NCBI GenBank assembly: GCA_963771845.1
Contig: CAVYVC010000027.1
Coordinates: forward strand, 128,906 to 192,905
Direction: 5' to 3'
Length of the DNA: 64,000 nt
From: VAZQ01 sp963771845
GTDB lineage: Bacteria; Pseudomonadota; Alphaproteobacteria; Rhizobiales; Xanthobacteraceae
The notes under the pieces are model-generated. The model worked only from the letters and a program-made list of their open reading frames with translations. It had not been told where the DNA came from and ran no database searches. A program made the translations under genes and the position numbers. This document shows, piece after piece, positions 61,487 through 64,000 of the stretch. How positions within the stretch are numbered: the stretch's first letter is position 1; each line of letters starts with the position of its first letter.

Positions 61487-61816
61487 ATGGACAGCAAGAC
61501 TGCGCGCATCGCCGCGCTGAACGATGAACTGCGTCAAAATTTTGCCGAGGGGCTCGCGGTGATGACCCCCGGCATCGCTGCTTTGGGCGCCGAAGCCGTC
61601 GCCCGGATCGTCAAGACCATCGCCGTGTTCGACGACTTTTGCCACGCCAACGATCCCCACGAAGAGCATGACTTTGGCGGCTTTGATGCCGATGGCCACA
61701 CGATCTTGTTCAAGATCGACTACTACGACGAGAGCCTCAGCTACCACTCCCCCGATCCAGCTGACCCGTCGGTCACCAAGCGCGTGATCACGATCATGCT
61801 GGCCGAAGAGTACTGA
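61487..61816 (+). CDS. DUF3768 protein
   Basis: 109 residues. TARIAALNDELRQNFAEGLA, FDDFCHANDPHEEHDFGGFD, ILFKIDYYDESLSYHSPDPA and VITIMLAEEY match DUF3768, a small family common on plasmids and integrative elements of alphaproteobacteria. GGAGG precedes the ATG at 61487. Function unknown. Confidence 0.85.
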   Translation: MDSKTARIAALNDELRQNFAEGLAVMTPGIAALGAEAVARIVKTIAVFDDFCHANDPHEEHDFGGFDADGHTILFKIDYYDESLSYHSPDPADPSVTKRVITIMLAEEY

Positions 61817-62089
61817 GACATGGAGCAGGCAAATGACTGCTTCGGCAGCGGCTTTGGAAGGAAAGCAACTCTTTCCAGGCTTTCTGCTCACTCCGTTCGG
61901 CTGGGCGGCACTACCTTTGGCCCTGATCGTTACGCCTACCCCAGCTTGTTGGTGGACCTGTTCGGAGTGACGCGGGAGCGAATGCATCTGATCGCTTTGG
62001 CGTTGGCGCACGTTGAACCGCCGAGCTCGTTCGAAACTGCATCGCTCCTCATTCGAGGCTCGACACGAGAAGTTCTGCAAGTCAGGGCG

Positions 62090-62736
62090 GTGGCCGGTGG
62101 GCATCAAACGCGCCTTGAAACATCTGCCACCGCAAGTTCTTCAGCGGCAGAACTACCATCGACTCGTAGATCTTCTCGATGATCCTGAGGGCGCAAAGGT
62201 CCTCCATCATGCCGCCAAGATCGACGACTTGGCGGTTCAAATTCTCGCGGAATTGCCGCCACCGTTGCGGCGACCGCGCCCTAGCCCTGTCGGATTGGCC
62301 GCGAAAGTTGAACGGCTTTGCGGAGAGCCTGGAATTTCTTATCGCTCGGGGCATCAATCGCAGTTTTGATGATCTCGTGGCCCAGCTGGCGACCGTGACG
62401 GCCCGACCGCAATTGAGAGCGATGATTAGAGGTTGGGTCGAGAGCCTCCCTCTGCCCGAAACGATCCCGGCAGCCAGAATTGGTAACGCGTGCCGCCTCG
62501 ATACCAGCAAAGAAATTCGCTCCCTTGCCAGAACCTGGCGTAACTGCCTCGACAGCTACACCGAGGACATCGATGCCGGATCGTGTGCCGTCTACCTGAG
62601 GGCGTGCGGACAGTTAAGCAACGCCTGACACCCAGGGAACGGCCGGTTAGGCTGGTTTTTGGACGAGGTCAAAGGTCCGAGGAATGGCGATCTCGATCCG
62701 GACCAAGTTGAAGTTATTGCGGCAGCGTTCGCCTGA
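62090..62736 (+). pseudogene. Conserved rhizobial hypothetical gene, frameshifted
   Basis: Segments in several frames: NYHRLVDLLDDPEGAKVLHH and AAKIDDLAVQILAELPPPLR; then KLNGFAESLEFLIARGINRS, LPLPETIPAARIGNACRLDT and RTWRNCLDSYTEDIDAGSCA; then LGWFLDEVKGPRNGDLDPDQ to a TGA near 62736. Together they form a protein family I recall in Bradyrhizobium with unknown role. At least two frame changes break it here. Confidence 0.65.
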
Positions 62737-62884
62737 GTTAACATTGCCGAGAAGCCGCGTCGTGTCAACCATCGAGAACATCATGTGGCGATGCTGAGGC
62801 TGTAACAGCGGAAGCTGACCTCTGAACGCGACCTAACTGCCAGCGCGACTTGACCTTCGGCCCTGCACCCGCAGGGCCGTCTCC

Positions 62885-63165
62885 CGCTCCTGCATAATCG
62901 ACGGAGAGGCGGTCACGTGCGGCGAGGATGGGATCGCGGTGTTCGAGCTGATCCGGCGCTGGCATACTGACGCGAGCGTGTTCATGTGGGCCTTCGATCT
63001 GATCGAGCTGAACGGTGACGATCTGCGCGCTCAATCGCTCGAAAGGCGCAAGGAACTCCTGGTTCGGCTCCTATCCCGCTCGACAGGCGGCATCCCAGCT
63101 CAATGAGCACATGGAGCACGATGACGGGGCACTGGTGTTTGCGCACGCCTGTAAGAGCTTGCCGA
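62885..63165 (+). pseudogene. ATP-dependent DNA ligase remnant (right)
   Basis: Reads IIDGEAVTCGEDGIAVFELI, FMWAFDLIELNGDDLRAQSL, ERRKELLVRLLSRSTGGIPA, then a frameshift and LNEHMEHDDGALVFAHACK. It is the same ligase stretch as at 9575-9885 but clearly more diverged than the repeat arms are from each other, so it came from a different ligase gene. It is cut after HACK at the arm boundary. Confidence 0.75.
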
Positions 63166-63382
63166 TGAGTGTAGGCGCTGGCCACCTACGCGGCGGCTTC
63201 GAGATGCAAGCGCCGGAGACTCGCGAGCAAGGGCGAGGGCCGCTTCAAGGCGGAGGCAGGTACGCTCCAGTACCCGCCGTAGCTCAGCCGTCCGGGTGTG
63301 TGTTTCCGCGAACATGGCAATAACCTCGTCCAGCTCGTTCGATTTTGCGCTGCAATGTTTCTTGGTCGGGTTTCGCGGCCAT
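63150..63382 (-). pseudogene. Small helical gene, frameshifted (right copy)
   Basis: Equivalent of 9343-9480. An extra A early in the gene (CGCAAAATCG) shifts the start, while the rest reads ELDEVIAMFAETHTRTAELR and RTCLRLEAALALARE. A different error from the left copy. Confidence 0.5.
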
Positions 63383-63415
63383 CGCAATACTCGCACGTCG
63401 GTAGACGATGATCAT

Positions 63416-63520
63416 TCATGCAACGATCTCGGCTGCAACCGGCTCTGGCACGTTCTCCACCGGATAGTGCGCTGCGACGAAGCCGCCTGGATCCAGACTG
63501 CCCCTTTTGCGAAACGCCAT
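63416..63520 (-). CDS. 34-residue frame in the right arm
   Basis: MAFRKRGSLDPGGFVAAHYP followed by VENVPEPVAAEIVA is open here, while the left arm has one extra G (CTGGGATCC) that breaks it. The frame is located between the 54-residue gene and the helical pseudogene, so the three may have been an operon. Very short; tentative. Confidence 0.35.
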   Translation of the reverse strand: MAFRKRGSLDPGGFVAAHYPVENVPEPVAAEIVA

Positions 63521-63535
63521 TGATTTCGATTGATC

Positions 63536-63700
63536 TCAGTCGCCTTTGCGTCGGCTTACAATGCGCTCGATGCGCTTGAGTTCGGCCATCAACGGCGCCG
63601 CATGATCAGCCGTGGACGCGCGAACGCGGGCCGCGGCCTCAAGCAATTCGCGCTCGATCTCGCCAAGTCGCCACCGCTCCATCTCATCGTCGTTGCGCAT
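63536..63700 (-). CDS. 54-residue helical protein inside the right arm
   Basis: Same as 9024-9188 with one Val-to-Ile change, starting MRNDDEMERWRLGEIERELL. GGGGG precedes the ATG. The frame is kept in both arms. Function unknown. Confidence 0.6.
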   Translation of the reverse strand: MRNDDEMERWRLGEIERELLEAAARVRASTADHAAPLMAELKRIERIVSRRKGD

Positions 63701-64000
63701 CAGTGCCCCCTTCGTCAAAACGCAATTCGCCGCCCCGCATAGAACAGCCCTATTTCAAAAATGTGGCCCGCTCGGGCCTGCGTATGACGCGATAGCCAAG
63801 CAGCGGGCTTAGCCACGGCTGGGGTTTTGTCGTTCGCGAAAAGTGGTAATGGGCAAATTTCCCCCAGACGGCCCTAATCTTCAGACTAAGCCATTGAGGT
63901 AACTATAGGAAAATCAAAATTCTTCTTGGCTCCTTATGCTAAAAGCTCCTTATGCTAAAATAAGAGGGTAAAGTGGAAAAGGAACTATAAATCAGAGGTT

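Larger units (their letters stand above)
63144..64000 (-). repeat. Right arm of the long inverted repeat
   Basis: Reverse complement of 8751-9580 with small differences. An extra tandem repeat TTTTAGCATAAGGAGC (twice, about 63929-63962) is absent from the left arm. The arm runs to the window edge, so its outer end is unknown. Confidence 0.9.

Noticed and set aside
1..64000. CRISPR arrays
   Set aside because: No regular direct repeats with equal spacers were seen; the repeats present are dispersed or simple tandem duplications.

Overview
The window looks like a low-gene-density, heavily rearranged stretch of an alphaproteobacterial chromosome, most probably Bradyrhizobium or a close relative. 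This is inferred from the protein families recognised: tandem ABC_sub_bind (DUF534-type) receptors, tripartite tricarboxylate (TTT/Bug) receptors, a phasin, an Hsp20 with a possible RNA thermometer, and many small Bradyrhizobium-type hypothetical proteins. The base composition is GC-rich with AT-rich patches. I see no rRNA, tRNA or CRISPR array. All identities are by reading, without database searches.

Layout. 1-3.0 kb: acyl-CoA catabolism (DUF35 and thiolase-like pair, convergent with a two-subunit CoA-transferase). 3-8.7 kb: a PolB-type exonuclease, a truncated luciferase-like monooxygenase, a conserved 58-residue protein and a row of tiny membrane proteins. 8.75-9.58 kb: left arm of a long inverted repeat whose other arm runs from 63.14 kb to the window end; each arm abuts a DNA-ligase remnant. 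10-25.5 kb: small secreted proteins, a large zinc-ribbon/cyclase/ATPase regulator, a polysaccharide deacetylase, an NAD(P)-binding protein, an alpha/beta hydrolase and Hsp20, mixed with gene remnants (Na+/H+ antiporter, histidine kinase, response regulator, HNH endonuclease). 26.2-33 kb: remnant of an integrated element (broken tyrosine recombinase, a split gene behind it, a row of small hypothetical genes, a frameshifted serine resolvase). 35.3-38.9 kb: aromatic-compound island (Rieske oxygenase, truncated SDR, truncated IclR regulator, BenE-type transporter), cut on one side by a G-rich repeat. 39.9-44.4 kb: NUDIX hydrolase, TTT receptor and a 2-oxoglutarate/Fe(II) oxygenase. 44.8-51.9 kb: three intact ABC_sub_bind receptor genes, two of which carry almost identical group II introns immediately after their TAG stop codons. 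52-60 kb: Mg2+ P-type ATPase, phasin, DksA-type protein, and an intact response regulator behind a broken histidine kinase. 60.6-62.7 kb: a promoter with a structured leader, a frameshifted gene, a DUF3768 gene and another remnant.

Two themes dominate. First, pieces of ABC_sub_bind genes occur at least nine more times, five of them as a start plus signal-peptide segment, and they travel with short interspersed repeats. Second, a third copy of the intron target sequence, intron-free, survives at 57.97 kb, so the empty and filled sites can be compared within the window. Many genes here are broken by single-base frameshifts, so the region looks like a decaying accessory island. Working functions probably remain in CoA-ester catabolism, aromatic-acid uptake and oxidation, solute capture, Mg2+ transport and stress response.
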